Below are positions 35,514 to 44,273 of a stretch of DNA of 49,289 nucleotides, piece after piece. The notes beneath the pieces are model-generated. The model searched no databases. It saw only the letters and a list, made by a program, of their open reading frames with translations, and was not told the DNA's origin. The translations under genes and the position numbers were made by a program. The stretch is from Methylococcaceae bacterium (GTDB lineage: Bacteria > Pseudomonadota > Gammaproteobacteria > Methylococcales > Methylomonadaceae), in contig SPJM01000193.1 in assembly GCA_006844585.1 (NCBI GenBank), forward strand, positions 1-49,289. Direction: 5' to 3'. Numbering within the stretch: the stretch's first letter is position 1; the number at the start of each line of letters is the position of its first letter.

Positions 35514-36836
35514 ATGAAAGTTACGATTTTCGGCACAGGGTATGTCGGGTTGGTGACAGGCGTTTGTCTGGCGGAAGTAGGAAATGATGTTGTTTGTATC
35601 GATGTGGATCAACAAAAAATAGATAACCTTAACCAAGGGCTTATACCTATTTATGAGCCGGGGCTTGATAATATGGTTAAGGAAAATATGGCGGCCGGTC
35701 GCGTCAAATTCACTACCGATATTGAGATGGCGGTGACCCATGGCACTTTCCAGTTCATTGCTGTCGGCACGCCGCCGGATGAAGATGGCTCTGCTGATTT
35801 GCAATATGTATTGGCGGTTGCTAAATCGATTGCCGAAAATATGAATGAATATCGGATTGTTGTTGATAAATCAACAGTGCCGGTCGGCACAGCGGATAAG
35901 GTAAAGGAAACTATGCTTAGCGTACAGCAAGCGCGCGGCGTCAATATTGATTTTGATGTGGTGTCTAACCCTGAGTTTTTAAAGGAAGGCGCGGCTATTG
36001 ATGACTTTATGAAACCCGATAGAATCGTGGTCGGCACCGATAATCCACGAACGGCGGAGCTTTTAAAAGCGTTATATGCGCCGTTCAATCGCAGTTATGA
36101 GCGGGTAATCACCATGGATGTCCGTTCAGCGGAGCTGACAAAATATGCCGCTAACGCCATGTTGGCGACAAAAATTAGTTTTATGAATGAGCTGTCGAAT
36201 CTGGCGGAATTATTAGGCGCGGATATTGAGCAAGTCAGAAATGGGATAGGCTCGGATACCCGTATCGGTTATTCTTTTATTTATCCCGGTTGCGGTTACG
36301 GCGGCTCCTGTTTTCCTAAGGATGTCAAAGCGTTGGAAAAAACCGCCCAACAGGTTGGTTATCATGCGGAATTGTTAAGCGCCGTTGAAAATGTCAATCA
36401 CCGACAAAAAAAGGTTTTAATTGAAAAGATTAACAAACATTATAACGGCGAGTTAAAAGGAAAAGTTTTCGCTTTATGGGGCTTAGCCTTTAAACCGAAA
36501 ACCGATGATATGCGCGAAGCCCCCAGCCGGGTTGTTTTGGAAGCATTGATCGAGGCCGGAGCGATTGTTCAAGCTTTTGATCCGGAAGCAATGCAGGAAG
36601 CCAATCGAATTTACGGGGATCAAGAGGCTCTAAAATTAATGGATAGCGCTGAGGCGGCCATTAAAGGCGCTGACGCGCTGGCGATAGTGACTGAGTGGAA
36701 AAATTTTTGGAGTCCTGATTTTGAAATGATCGGCAATACGCTAAAGGATAAGGTGATTTTTGATGGTAGAAATCTTTATCGTCCTGAGCAAGTCAATAAT
36801 TATGGACTGATTTATTACAGTATAGGGAGACAATGA
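35514..36836 (+). CDS. ugd: UDP-glucose 6-dehydrogenase
   Basis: Two-step NAD-dependent oxidation of UDP-glucose to UDP-glucuronate, a precursor of acidic exopolysaccharide. 440 aa. Seen are the N-terminal Rossmann [82 protein letters not shown], the catalytic Cys in [16 protein letters not shown] and C-terminal [22 protein letters not shown] precedes the ATG by eight bases. It lies 29 nt after the amidotransferase gene and extends the polysaccharide operon. Confidence 0.95.
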   Translation: MKVTIFGTGYVGLVTGVCLAEVGNDVVCIDVDQQKIDNLNQGLIPIYEPGLDNMVKENMAAGRVKFTTDIEMAVTHGTFQFIAVGTPPDEDGSADLQYVLAVAKSIAENMNEYRIVVDKSTVPVGTADKVKETMLSVQQARGVNIDFDVVSNPEFLKEGAAIDDFMKPDRIVVGTDNPRTAELLKALYAPFNRSYERVITMDVRSAELTKYAANAMLATKISFMNELSNLAELLGADIEQVRNGIGSDTRIGYSFIYPGCGYGGSCFPKDVKALEKTAQQVGYHAELLSAVENVNHRQKKVLIEKINKHYNGELKGKVFALWGLAFKPKTDDMREAPSRVVLEALIEAGAIVQAFDPEAMQEANRIYGDQEALKLMDSAEAAIKGADALAIVTEWKNFWSPDFEMIGNTLKDKVIFDGRNLYRPEQVNNYGLIYYSIGRQ

Positions 36837-36880
36837 TGGTCAATTAGGAATGCACAAGTTATAAAATTTCCATTCCTTAT

Positions 36881-36902
36881 GGGCGCAAGGCTGATTGCGC
36901 CC
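36881..36902. terminator. Candidate bidirectional terminator between convergent genes
   Basis: GGGCGCAA (36881-36888), GGCTGA, TTGCGCCC (36895-36902): a perfect 8-bp stem in the 89-nt gap between ugd and the convergent unknown gene. The tail is not a true T-run, so Rho-independent function is uncertain. Confidence 0.5.
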
Positions 36903-36925
36903 TAGTTAAAAGATTGTCAAAGTTT

Positions 36926-38191
36926 CTAATTAATCGGCAAAGCATCTACTCTTCTTTCAATTATTTTAATCAGTCGTTTATACTCAGTGCTTTCACCCTT
37001 CAAAAATCGTTTTTTAAATTCTTTTTCATCAACATTGCTCGGTAAATCATCCACTCTGGGCATAAAAATGCCTTCTGATAATTGATTAGACATAATGCGT
37101 TGAATTCTTCTGGCGCTGGATTGACTTGTTGTCGCCAGCTCCGCTAATCTCATGCCGGCTAAATTCGCTGCATAATCAGCAAAACTGAAGCCGCGGTGCC
37201 CCTTAACTTCGCCGAATTCTTGATTGATGCCGACAGCGTTGGCTAGTGCTTTACCACCGGTAACGGCCATGCCGGCGGTAAAGGCTAAGTGTTCGGCTAA
37301 ATCATCATTATCATAAATCAACAATTGCAACGGTTTCGGCGGTCGATCCCGGCGTCCGGTTAATTTGGAAAGGTTTTCACCGTTTTTGTAAAAACTATAT
37401 TTTATATAAGCATTCAATATGGTCAACAAGGCGCGGTTTTCTTCAACCGGGTCGCCTTTAACGGAACGTTGCATAGCGTGTTTGAATAAGGGTTCTAAAA
37501 TAACAGTAATGGAATATTTCCGCTTATCCGATAGGATTTTGGTTATTTGCACCAATTTTTCCTGATAAGCGTAGAGTACATCTTTGTCTTGTCGGGTAAC
37601 AATCAGGTCTTTGACTTGTTGAATGTTTTGTTTGCTATAGGTATAAGCTAACAACAGTTTGTTCGGACTGATTTGCATCTTGTCCAACATTTCCGTAATG
37701 GCGACTAATTGGGAACCTTTGGCGGTGTTTTTAATCAACGACCAGGTCAAGTCTATAATGAAATTAGGAATGGCGACTTCACCGATTGTAAGCTTGTCCA
37801 GGTCAGGTTGATATTGACTCTGTTCAATATTCAACTGGATGTTGAGATATTGCCCGAAAGGGTTCTGGGGTAATATCGCTGTTCCCTTAATATCCATTTC
37901 GCCGCTATCGAAACGGGTTTCAAAGCCGCCTCGGGTAATCTGAGTGAGTAAATAATTAAAGGCGTTTGAAACATCGCTTGATTTCATCGTCATATAATTT
38001 TTTTGGCCTTTTTTTAATAACCTGGGGTCGTTCTTTTTGATAATGGTTTTAGCCTTGGCGATCTGACGATGTGTGAGCGGCGGCGCTTCATTAACCAGCG
38101 GGTAGTCCTGCAGGCTATAAATGAGAAATACAATAATAGCGATCGGTATTGAAATTAAGATGATTAATAACATTCTGGCTAATATTTGCAT
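36926..38191 (-). CDS. Membrane-anchored protein of unknown function
   Basis: 421 aa. I do not recognise the family. An N-terminal helix (MLLIILISIPIAIIVFLIYSL, residues ~7-27, one TM segment) points to an inner-membrane anchor with a periplasmic body. A beta-rich middle (SGEMDIKGTAILP, LNIQLNIEQSQ) precedes a helical portion, then a conserved-looking patch ELATTSQSSARRIQRIM after GHRGFSFADYAANLAGMRLAE. It lacks signatures of an enzyme. It lies downstream of mutS on the same strand with a gap of 87 nt and converges with ugd. Codon use resembles the neighbours. Confidence 0.7.
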   Translation of the reverse strand: MQILARMLLIILISIPIAIIVFLIYSLQDYPLVNEAPPLTHRQIAKAKTIIKKNDPRLLKKGQKNYMTMKSSDVSNAFNYLLTQITRGGFETRFDSGEMDIKGTAILPQNPFGQYLNIQLNIEQSQYQPDLDKLTIGEVAIPNFIIDLTWSLIKNTAKGSQLVAITEMLDKMQISPNKLLLAYTYSKQNIQQVKDLIVTRQDKDVLYAYQEKLVQITKILSDKRKYSITVILEPLFKHAMQRSVKGDPVEENRALLTILNAYIKYSFYKNGENLSKLTGRRDRPPKPLQLLIYDNDDLAEHLAFTAGMAVTGGKALANAVGINQEFGEVKGHRGFSFADYAANLAGMRLAELATTSQSSARRIQRIMSNQLSEGIFMPRVDDLPSNVDEKEFKKRFLKGESTEYKRLIKIIERRVDALPIN

Positions 38192-38278
38192 GATTTTTTA
38201 TTCCGCTGAAAAAAGACTATCCATTAGATTATTGAATAATAACAATTGGCTAAAGATTTGTAACTTATGTTGATTGCT

Positions 38279-40840
38279 TTACAGAAGTTCCTTTAGCCGG
38301 TAAATCATATCCAGCGCCTGTCTGGGACTTATATTATCCGGATCCAATTGTTCAACCTGACACACGATAGGGTGGTGATCCTGGGCAGAGAAAATATCCA
38401 ATTGTTTGTTGCCGCTAGCGCTTTGTTGGTTGACGTAAGCATTATCTTCCAGTTGACGTAATTTTTCCTTAGCTTGATTAATAACGCTTTTCGGCACCCC
38501 GGCTAAGGCGGCGACTTGCAGTCCGTAGCTTTGGTTGGCCGGGCCGTCTTTGACGGTATGCAGAAAAATAATTTTGTCATGGTGTTCCATGGCATCCAAA
38601 TGCAGATTTTGTATACATTTCTGTTCTTCCGCCAGGGTTGTCAATTCAAAATAATGGGTGGCGAATAGAGTAAAGGATTTGCTGTGTTTTGCTAGATAAT
38701 CGGCGCAGGCCCAAGCCAGCGACAAGCCGTCGAAAGTGCTGGTGCCGCGACCGATTTCGTCCATCAAAATCAAACTATTGGCGGTGGCGTTATGCAGGAT
38801 ATTGGCGGTTTCCGACATTTCCACCATAAAAGTGGAGCGACCGCCGGCCAAGTCATCCGATGCGCCGATGCGGGTAAAAACCTGATCGACCGGGCCGCAG
38901 CTTGCGGCTTTCGCAGGAACAAAACAACCGATATGCATCATAATTACAATCAATGCGGATTGACGCATATAAGTCGATTTACCGCCCATGTTCGGTCCGG
39001 TGATGATGTGCATGCGCTTTTGAGAGGAGAAGTTCAAGTCATTGGCGATGAATGGTTTATCAATGACTTGTTCGACAACCAAATGGCGACCGCCTTCGAT
39101 CATGATGCCGGGCGTATTGGTTAAGGTCGGTTTGACTAGATTTAAATGGTTGCTGCGTTCGGCGAAATTAACCAGCACATCCAGTTCAGCCAGGGAGCCA
39201 GCGCATTGCTGCAATTCGCTTAAAGATTCGCCTATTCGGGTTAATAAATCGTCATAAAGCGACTTTTCAAAAGCCAGAGACTTTTCCCGGGCGCTCAGGA
39301 CTTTATCTTCGAAGCTTTTTAGTTCCGCTGTGATATAGCGCTCCACGCTTTTCAGGGTTTGTTTGCGTGTATAGTGGGCGGGAACCTTGTCAGCTTGGGC
39401 GCGGGAAACTTCAATATAATATCCGTGAACGCGATTGTAATTGACTTTCAGATTGTTGATGCCGGTTGCTGTTTTTTCACGACTTTCCATATCAATCAGG
39501 AATTGATCGGCGTTTTGGCTAAGATTGCGCAATTCATCCAATTCCTGATGATAGCCGGGGGCAATGACGCCGCCGTCGCGTATTAATACCGGCGGATTAT
39601 CAATAATGGCTTTAGTGAGTAAATCCAATAACTGCGGATGTTCCCCGATACTCAGACAAAGTTTTTCGAGGAATGGGTTTTTACAGTCTGCTAAAGCTTT
39701 ATGTAGATCGGGCAACACGGCCAGAGTTGATCTCAGTGTGAGTAAATCCCGCGGTCGAGCTGTTTTTAAGGCAATGCGTGAACTGATGCGTTCGATGTCG
39801 CCGGTCTGCCGCAGTAAATCATGGATGTTTTCAAAAAGATGGTTGCTTAATAAGGTGTCGATGCAGGCATAGCGTCCGTTTAAGATTTGTTGATCGCGTA
39901 ACGGGCGGTTAATCCAGCGGCGCAAACAGCGGCTGCCCATTGCCGTCGCTGTTTTATCCAGAACCCCATACAAAGTATATTGCAAGTTGCCGCTGGGATG
40001 ATAATCCAATTCCAGGTTTTGTCGGCTGGCTGCGTCTAAATTAATGCAATCTTGTTGGTTTTCTACTGAGATTCCCTGTAAATGCGGAATTGTATCTTGC
40101 TGGGTATCTTTGACATATTGTATTAAGCTACCGGCCGCGCAGATGGCGGCGCTTAAATGTTGACAGCCGAAGCCCTGTAAATCATGCAGTTTAAATTGTT
40201 TTAAAATGAGCTGAGTGGCGCTTTGCTGATCAAAGTGCCAAGGCGGTCGGCGAGTTAATCCGGAGAATGCCGCTAAGGCATCCGCTTCTGGAAAGTCTTC
40301 ACTGTAGATGAGTTCCGCAGGGTGTAAACGCTCAAGTGTTCCGGTCAGTTGATTTAAACTATTCATTTCCTGAACAGTAAACTTGCCGCTGCTTAAATCC
40401 ATCGCTGCGATGCCATATAAATTTTTCAACTGATGAACGGCGATTAACAAATTATCCCTGCGTTCATCCAATAAGGCTTCGTCGGTTACCGTGCCGGGCG
40501 TGATAATGCGAACCACTTTTCGTTCTACCGGCCCTTTGCTTTTTGCCGGATCGCCGATTTGTTCGCACATTACGATTGATTCGCCTTGTTTTAATAAACG
40601 GGCGATATAGCCTTCCGCCGCATGGTAAGGAACGCCCGCCATAGGAATGGCTTGTCCGCCGGATTGCCCGCGTTGTGTTAAAGTAATATCCAGAATTTGT
40701 GCGGCTTTTTTGGCATCATCAAAAAACAGTTCATAAAAATCGCCCATACGATAAAACACCAGATTATCCGGGTGTTGAGATTTAATGCGCAAATATTGCT
40801 GCATCATGGGCGTGTGTTGAGTTGATGATTTGGCGGCCAT
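38279..40840 (-). CDS. mutS: DNA mismatch repair protein MutS
   Basis: 853 aa, the same length as E. coli MutS. The mismatch-recognition N-terminus has [19 protein letters not shown] (Phe-x-Glu motif in this stretch). The ATPase has [18 protein letters not shown] (Walker A), [21 protein letters not shown] (Walker B) and the [10 protein letters not shown] switch. The C-terminal region includes the clamp-related tail ending [15 protein letters not shown]. It is divergent from pncC, and gammaproteobacterial genomes often have mutS, pncC and recA close together; recA is not present here. Confidence 0.97.
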   Translation of the reverse strand: MAAKSSTQHTPMMQQYLRIKSQHPDNLVFYRMGDFYELFFDDAKKAAQILDITLTQRGQSGGQAIPMAGVPYHAAEGYIARLLKQGESIVMCEQIGDPAKSKGPVERKVVRIITPGTVTDEALLDERRDNLLIAVHQLKNLYGIAAMDLSSGKFTVQEMNSLNQLTGTLERLHPAELIYSEDFPEADALAAFSGLTRRPPWHFDQQSATQLILKQFKLHDLQGFGCQHLSAAICAAGSLIQYVKDTQQDTIPHLQGISVENQQDCINLDAASRQNLELDYHPSGNLQYTLYGVLDKTATAMGSRCLRRWINRPLRDQQILNGRYACIDTLLSNHLFENIHDLLRQTGDIERISSRIALKTARPRDLLTLRSTLAVLPDLHKALADCKNPFLEKLCLSIGEHPQLLDLLTKAIIDNPPVLIRDGGVIAPGYHQELDELRNLSQNADQFLIDMESREKTATGINNLKVNYNRVHGYYIEVSRAQADKVPAHYTRKQTLKSVERYITAELKSFEDKVLSAREKSLAFEKSLYDDLLTRIGESLSELQQCAGSLAELDVLVNFAERSNHLNLVKPTLTNTPGIMIEGGRHLVVEQVIDKPFIANDLNFSSQKRMHIITGPNMGGKSTYMRQSALIVIMMHIGCFVPAKAASCGPVDQVFTRIGASDDLAGGRSTFMVEMSETANILHNATANSLILMDEIGRGTSTFDGLSLAWACADYLAKHSKSFTLFATHYFELTTLAEEQKCIQNLHLDAMEHHDKIIFLHTVKDGPANQSYGLQVAALAGVPKSVINQAKEKLRQLEDNAYVNQQSASGNKQLDIFSAQDHHPIVCQVEQLDPDNISPRQALDMIYRLKELL

Positions 40841-40926
40841 AAAGTCTGTGGTAAGTTCAATAGCATGAACAGCGCGCGGGTGCGCGTTGTCGAAATACCG
40901 AATATTTTAACCTAAATTGTAACTAC

Positions 40927-40968
40927 ACCCGCCTTTTAAAAGGAGCGAGTAGTTATCCTGAATTTTAT
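40927..40968. repeat. Imperfect hairpin upstream of pncC
   Basis: TAACTACACCCGCCTTTT faces AAAAGGAGCGAGTAGTTA (arms around 40920-40955) with a few mismatches. The TAACTAC ends resemble the hairpin at 46471-46554. It lies in the mutS-pncC divergent gap. Confidence 0.45.
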
Positions 40969-40988
40969 AAACGATGATTATTAAGAGG

Positions 40989-40995
40989 AGGAGGT
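40989..40995 (+). promoter_or_regulatory. Strong ribosome-binding site selecting an AUU start
   Basis: AGGAGGT, an almost full anti-Shine-Dalgarno complement, stands five bases from ATT (41000) and two bases from ATC (40997), both in the pncC frame. The nearby ATG at 40974 is in another frame that stops after 27 codons. Confidence 0.6.
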
Positions 40996-40999
40996 CATC

Positions 41000-41485
41000 A
41001 TTAATAGGTCCGAATTTAATATTCAACAAGCGGCGCTTGATGTGGCTGATTATTTGATGCAGCGAGATTTAGTTGTTGCGACAGCGGAATCTTGCACCGG
41101 CGGCGGAATTGCTTCCGCGGTTACTGATGTTGCCGGGAGTTCTGCTTGGTTTGATCGGGGGTATGTCACTTATAGCAATGCTTCAAAAATGGATTTATTA
41201 GGCGTTAAAGCGGAAACTCTGGAAAATAAGGGGGCGGTCAGTCGCCTGGTCGCGATAGAAATGGCTGAAGGGTGTTTACGCAACAGCTCGGCGGATATTG
41301 CCGTTTCAGTGACCGGCATTGCCGGCCCAAGCGGTGAAACGACCGAAAAACCGCTGGGAACAGTGTTTATCGCATTGGCGACTGAAGGTCAAAAAACCAT
41401 TTGCCGGCAGTATCATTTCAACGGTGACCGAAACCAAGTTAGACAACAAACGATTATGACTGCATTACAGTTGATGCAACAGTAA
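41000..41485 (+). CDS. pncC: Nicotinamide-nucleotide amidohydrolase, CinA C-terminal family (AUU start likely)
   Basis: Deamidates NMN to nicotinate mononucleotide. The product from 41000 is about 161 aa, near the usual ~165 aa for stand-alone PncC. Signatures are VATAESCTGGGIASAVTDVAGSS, GYVTYSNASKMDLLGV, ISVTGIAGPSG-type AVSVTGIAGPSG, GTVFIAL. The frame has no ATG upstream of the conserved core. A near-perfect AGGAGGT (40989-40995) sits five bases before the ATT at 41000, giving INRSEFNIQQAALDVADYLM..., the helix that family members have before TAESCTGG. A GTG at 41042 has no ribosome site and would cut the helix. The 3' end overlaps epmB by 32 bp, convergently. Confidence 0.85.
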   Translation: MNRSEFNIQQAALDVADYLMQRDLVVATAESCTGGGIASAVTDVAGSSAWFDRGYVTYSNASKMDLLGVKAETLENKGAVSRLVAIEMAEGCLRNSSADIAVSVTGIAGPSGETTEKPLGTVFIALATEGQKTICRQYHFNGDRNQVRQQTIMTALQLMQQ

Positions 41486-42488
41486 TTTTACAGGGCGCGC
41501 CGCTGATTTCCTTGACCAATTTAGGGACTAAATAGCCGGGTAGGCGGTTTTGAACTTGGCTTATCAATTGACCGGCTTCGGATTCAGACACTTCAAAATG
41601 TTGCGTTCCCTTCGCTTTGTCCAGTAAATGCAGATAATAGGGCAAAACGCCAATATCGAATAGCGCTTCGCTTAGATCGCATAGCGCCTCCGCCGAGTCA
41701 TTGATATCCTTTAACAACACGCTTTGATTCAATAAGGTCACCGGATATTGTTTGATTAATCGGCAGGTGTCGGCGACTTCATTATTCAATTCTTGTGGAT
41801 GGTTGGCGTGTAAAACCATGATGATCTGTTTACCTGAATTGATTAAGGTTTGCATTAGTTGCCGGGTGATGCGGGCGGGTAATACTACCGGTAAACGGGT
41901 ATGAATACGGATCCGTTTAATATGTGTGAAGTCTTTTAATTGTTGCAATAAATGATCAATTCGCTCATCGCTAAGCGCCAAAGGGTCGCCGCCGCTGAGA
42001 ATGATTTCGCTTAATTCAGGATGATTTTCAATGTAGCTGAGCGCGTTTTGTATTCTTTGTTTGCTGAGCTGTTGTTGTTGATAAGGAAAATGGCGTCTAA
42101 AACAGTAACGGCAATTAATGGCGCAGGCGCCGGTTGTAATCAGCAAGGCGCGACCGTGATATTTATGGATGATCCCATTGTTCGCTGATGCCTCCAGATC
42201 GCCTACCGGATCGCTTAAATATCCCGGCGCTTCGGTTAATTCAGTTTGCTCAGGCAGTATTTGTTTTAACAGCGGGTCATTCGGATTTCCCTTCTCGATA
42301 CGGTCGGCGTAGCTTTGCGGAACTTTCAGCGGAAAATCGATAGTTTGTGTCGGCAGATTCAGCTCAGCAGGGGAGATCGATAAATAATTGCCTAGCGCAT
42401 CAATATCAGTGAAAGCGTTGGCGAGTTGCTGTTGCCAGGTTTGAGTTTTGGCGGTTGAAATAGGAATAGGTGTGTGAGTATTCGACAT
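41454..42488 (-). CDS. epmB: EF-P lysine aminomutase (radical SAM) EpmB
   Basis: Converts (S)-alpha-lysine to (R)-beta-lysine for elongation factor P modification. 344 aa from the ATG at 42488; the longer TTG start at 42515 is rejected. The [4Fe-4S] cluster motif is TTGACAINCRYCFRRHFPY (C-x3-C-x2-C), followed by EIILSGGDPLALSD, RIRIHTRLPVVLPARIT and YYLHLLDKAKGTQHF with the PLP lysine region of KamA-like enzymes. efp and epmA are not in the window. The 3' ends of epmB and pncC overlap by 32 bp. Confidence 0.92.
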   Translation of the reverse strand: MSNTHTPIPISTAKTQTWQQQLANAFTDIDALGNYLSISPAELNLPTQTIDFPLKVPQSYADRIEKGNPNDPLLKQILPEQTELTEAPGYLSDPVGDLEASANNGIIHKYHGRALLITTGACAINCRYCFRRHFPYQQQQLSKQRIQNALSYIENHPELSEIILSGGDPLALSDERIDHLLQQLKDFTHIKRIRIHTRLPVVLPARITRQLMQTLINSGKQIIMVLHANHPQELNNEVADTCRLIKQYPVTLLNQSVLLKDINDSAEALCDLSEALFDIGVLPYYLHLLDKAKGTQHFEVSESEAGQLISQVQNRLPGYLVPKLVKEISGAPCKITVASTVMQS

Positions 42489-42748
42489 AAAAAATTCGGG
42501 TTTTCCTGCTTTCAAGCATTACAAATCGGCTAAGAGTTTAACTTGTATCTGATTCGGAAGAGTTTTTGTCCTATTTCATCCAATACGTAAGGTGAGTAAA
42601 AAGGCGGTAAAATTGACCATGACCATCAATATAATTTAGTTAAATTATATAATTTTTGAAACCAGCTTGTCTTTTTGTTTATCTTTATTGCATTTTTCGC
42701 CTGTTTTGCGCATGATACACTTCAATTCACAGAAGGCGACTCATAAGC

Positions 42749-43042
42749 ACCCAAGCATACACATTTAACATTTTACTTGTCTTTTTTTCCATCTTCAGCG
42801 TTGCCTACATGGATGTAGGTAAGGGGCGTGAGCAGGAGCGGAAGCTTTGCATAAATAGTTACATAGCGGGCTATGCGCCTATTTATGCGCCTCGGCAACT
42901 GCTCCATGCGTTGCTCTAGCTCCTGCATAAACTACAGGGATGTAGTGAATGCAGATATTGCAGGAGCAAATATCTGTCCCTGCAGTCGTTGAATATGAAA
43001 AAAAATCCTGCGTGAAATTTAGTTAAATGTGTATGCTTGGGT
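42749..43042. repeat. Long quasi-palindromic element 2 (MITE-like, nested hairpins)
   Basis: A 294-bp element with perfect 21-bp terminal inverted repeats at 42749-42769 and 43022-43042 (outer bases ACCCAAGCATACAC). Inside are CCTACATGGATGTAGG (42804-42819), GCATAAATAG/CTATTTATGC around a CATAGC/GCTATG apex (42849-42888), ACTACA/TGTAGT (42931-42946) and CAGATATTG/CAAATATCTG (42952-42976). The core is homologous to elements 1 and 3. It occupies most of the 611-bp gap 42489-43099; the remaining left part is AT-rich with nothing recognised. It encodes no protein. Confidence 0.8.
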
Positions 43043-43099
43043 ACTTACAACTGTTTTGATAAGACCTTCTCCCCGTTGCAAAACAGCGAATTTTAAAAT

Positions 43100-44017
43100 A
43101 TGTGTAAAATTAATCCGCGCGTGGATTTCGCGTTTAAAAAGCTTTTTGGCAGTGAAGAAAATAAAGACCTGTTGATTTCTCTCATTAACGCAGTGGTGTC
43201 GGATCAGGATCAAGTGGCCGAAATTGAACTGAAAAACCCTTATAACCTAGCCGCTTACCAGGCCGGTAAGATGTCTATTCTGGATATAAAAGCCAAGAAC
43301 GAACAAGGCCGGTGGTTTAATGTAGAAATGCAGATCAGCGAAGATTATAACTTCGATAAGCGAGCAATCTATTACTGGGCAAAGTTGGTGACTGAGCAGT
43401 TAACTGAAGGGATGATGTTTAAGGAACTGCAAAAGACCATTTGTATTAATATTTTGGATTTCAATTTTATTTTTGATAGCGAGGCCTTTCATAATTGTTA
43501 TCGCATTACTAACACCACAACACAACAAGATGATCGCTTGCATGATATGTTTGAACTGCACTATGTTGAATTGAGGAAATTCAGGCTGCAGAATTTAGGG
43601 GTTAATACTGCGTTGGATCGTTGGAGCACTTTTCTAACTCAGGCGCATAAACTTGATAAAAATGATGTGCCTGCTGAATTGAACGTGGATCCGAATATAG
43701 TTAAAGCGATTACAGCCGTTGATCGCATGTTTGATGAAGATGAACGGCAGATTTATGAAACCCGAATGCAGGCATTGGCGGATGTTGAAAGTAAAATTGT
43801 TTCGGCAATAGATAAAGGTCGGGAAGAGGGTCGAGAAGAGGGTCGAGAAGAGGGTCGAGAAGAAGGCAAGGAAGAGGGTCGAGAAGAAGGCGCTAAAACA
43901 GCGGCAAAACAAATTGCCCTCAATTTATTAGATATTATTGATGATGAAACTATTGCACAGAAAACAGGGCTTTCAGTTGAGGAAATAAAAGCGTTGCGAA
44001 TGCATTCTCATAAATAA
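43100..44017 (+). CDS. Rpn family recombination-promoting nuclease/putative transposase (PD-(D/E)XK)
   Basis: 305 aa. The N-terminus MCKINPRVDFAFKKLFGSEENKDLLISLINAVV and the nuclease core KMSILDIKAKNEQGRWFNVEMQI (D-x(n)-E-x-Q) are typical of this widespread family, related to E. coli RpnA. The C-terminal 70 residues hold GREEGREEGREEG-type repeats, then a short helix-turn-helix-like tail IAQKTGLSVEEIKALR. It starts 57 bp after the palindromic element 2. Members are prone to copy-number change in genomes. No Shine-Dalgarno is evident before the ATG. Confidence 0.88.
   Translation: MCKINPRVDFAFKKLFGSEENKDLLISLINAVVSDQDQVAEIELKNPYNLAAYQAGKMSILDIKAKNEQGRWFNVEMQISEDYNFDKRAIYYWAKLVTEQLTEGMMFKELQKTICINILDFNFIFDSEAFHNCYRITNTTTQQDDRLHDMFELHYVELRKFRLQNLGVNTALDRWSTFLTQAHKLDKNDVPAELNVDPNIVKAITAVDRMFDEDERQIYETRMQALADVESKIVSAIDKGREEGREEGREEGREEGKEEGREEGAKTAAKQIALNLLDIIDDETIAQKTGLSVEEIKALRMHSHK
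43818..43890 (+). repeat. 12-bp in-frame tandem repeats in the Rpn-type gene
   Basis: About six copies of a GGTCGAGAAGAG-like unit, encoding GREE repeats, with two variant units (GGCAAGGAAGAG, GGTCGAGAAGAA). Because the unit is a multiple of three, slippage would lengthen or shorten the charged linker without frameshifting. Confidence 0.8.
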
Positions 44018-44030
44018 AAATTACGATGCC

Positions 44031-44273
44031 TTAGAATTCAACGCTATGAAACTGTGCATTTTTAGTCAGTACTCTCAAAAGCTTAATTTGATTCAGTTCA
44101 ATCCGGCGCTGTTGATCCAGCGCCAGATATTCCCTTTTATCCGAGTCGGTAAGCACATCTTCCGCAATGCCGATAATTGTCTCACCATTGCGTAACAGCA
44201 GTTTGACCTGATAATGGTATAAACAGGCAATTTCGATATAGTCGTGCTGTTGGCATGAAATCAGTTTATTCAT
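44031..44273 (-). CDS. rof: Rho-binding antiterminator (Rof/YaeO-like)
   Basis: 80 aa. The ISCQQHDYIEIACLYHYQVKLLLRNGETIIGIAEDV pattern is that of the Rof fold, in which the protein binds the Rho primary RNA site and lowers termination. The central ALDQQRRIELNQIKLLRVLT corresponds to the last strands. Start ATG at 44273 overlaps the stop of the upstream membrane-protein gene by four bases (ATGA), so translation is coupled. The family call rests on whole-length similarity to E. coli Rof, with modest identity. Confidence 0.75.
   Translation of the reverse strand: MNKLISCQQHDYIEIACLYHYQVKLLLRNGETIIGIAEDVLTDSDKREYLALDQQRRIELNQIKLLRVLTKNAQFHSVEF

Noticed and set aside
40974-41057. ATG-started short ORF overlapping the pncC start
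   Set aside because: It stops after 27 codons, resembles nothing and lacks a ribosome site; the strong AGGAGGT lies within it and serves the other frame.
43818-43890. Possible CRISPR-like array
   Set aside because: The repeats are contiguous 12-bp coding units without spacers.
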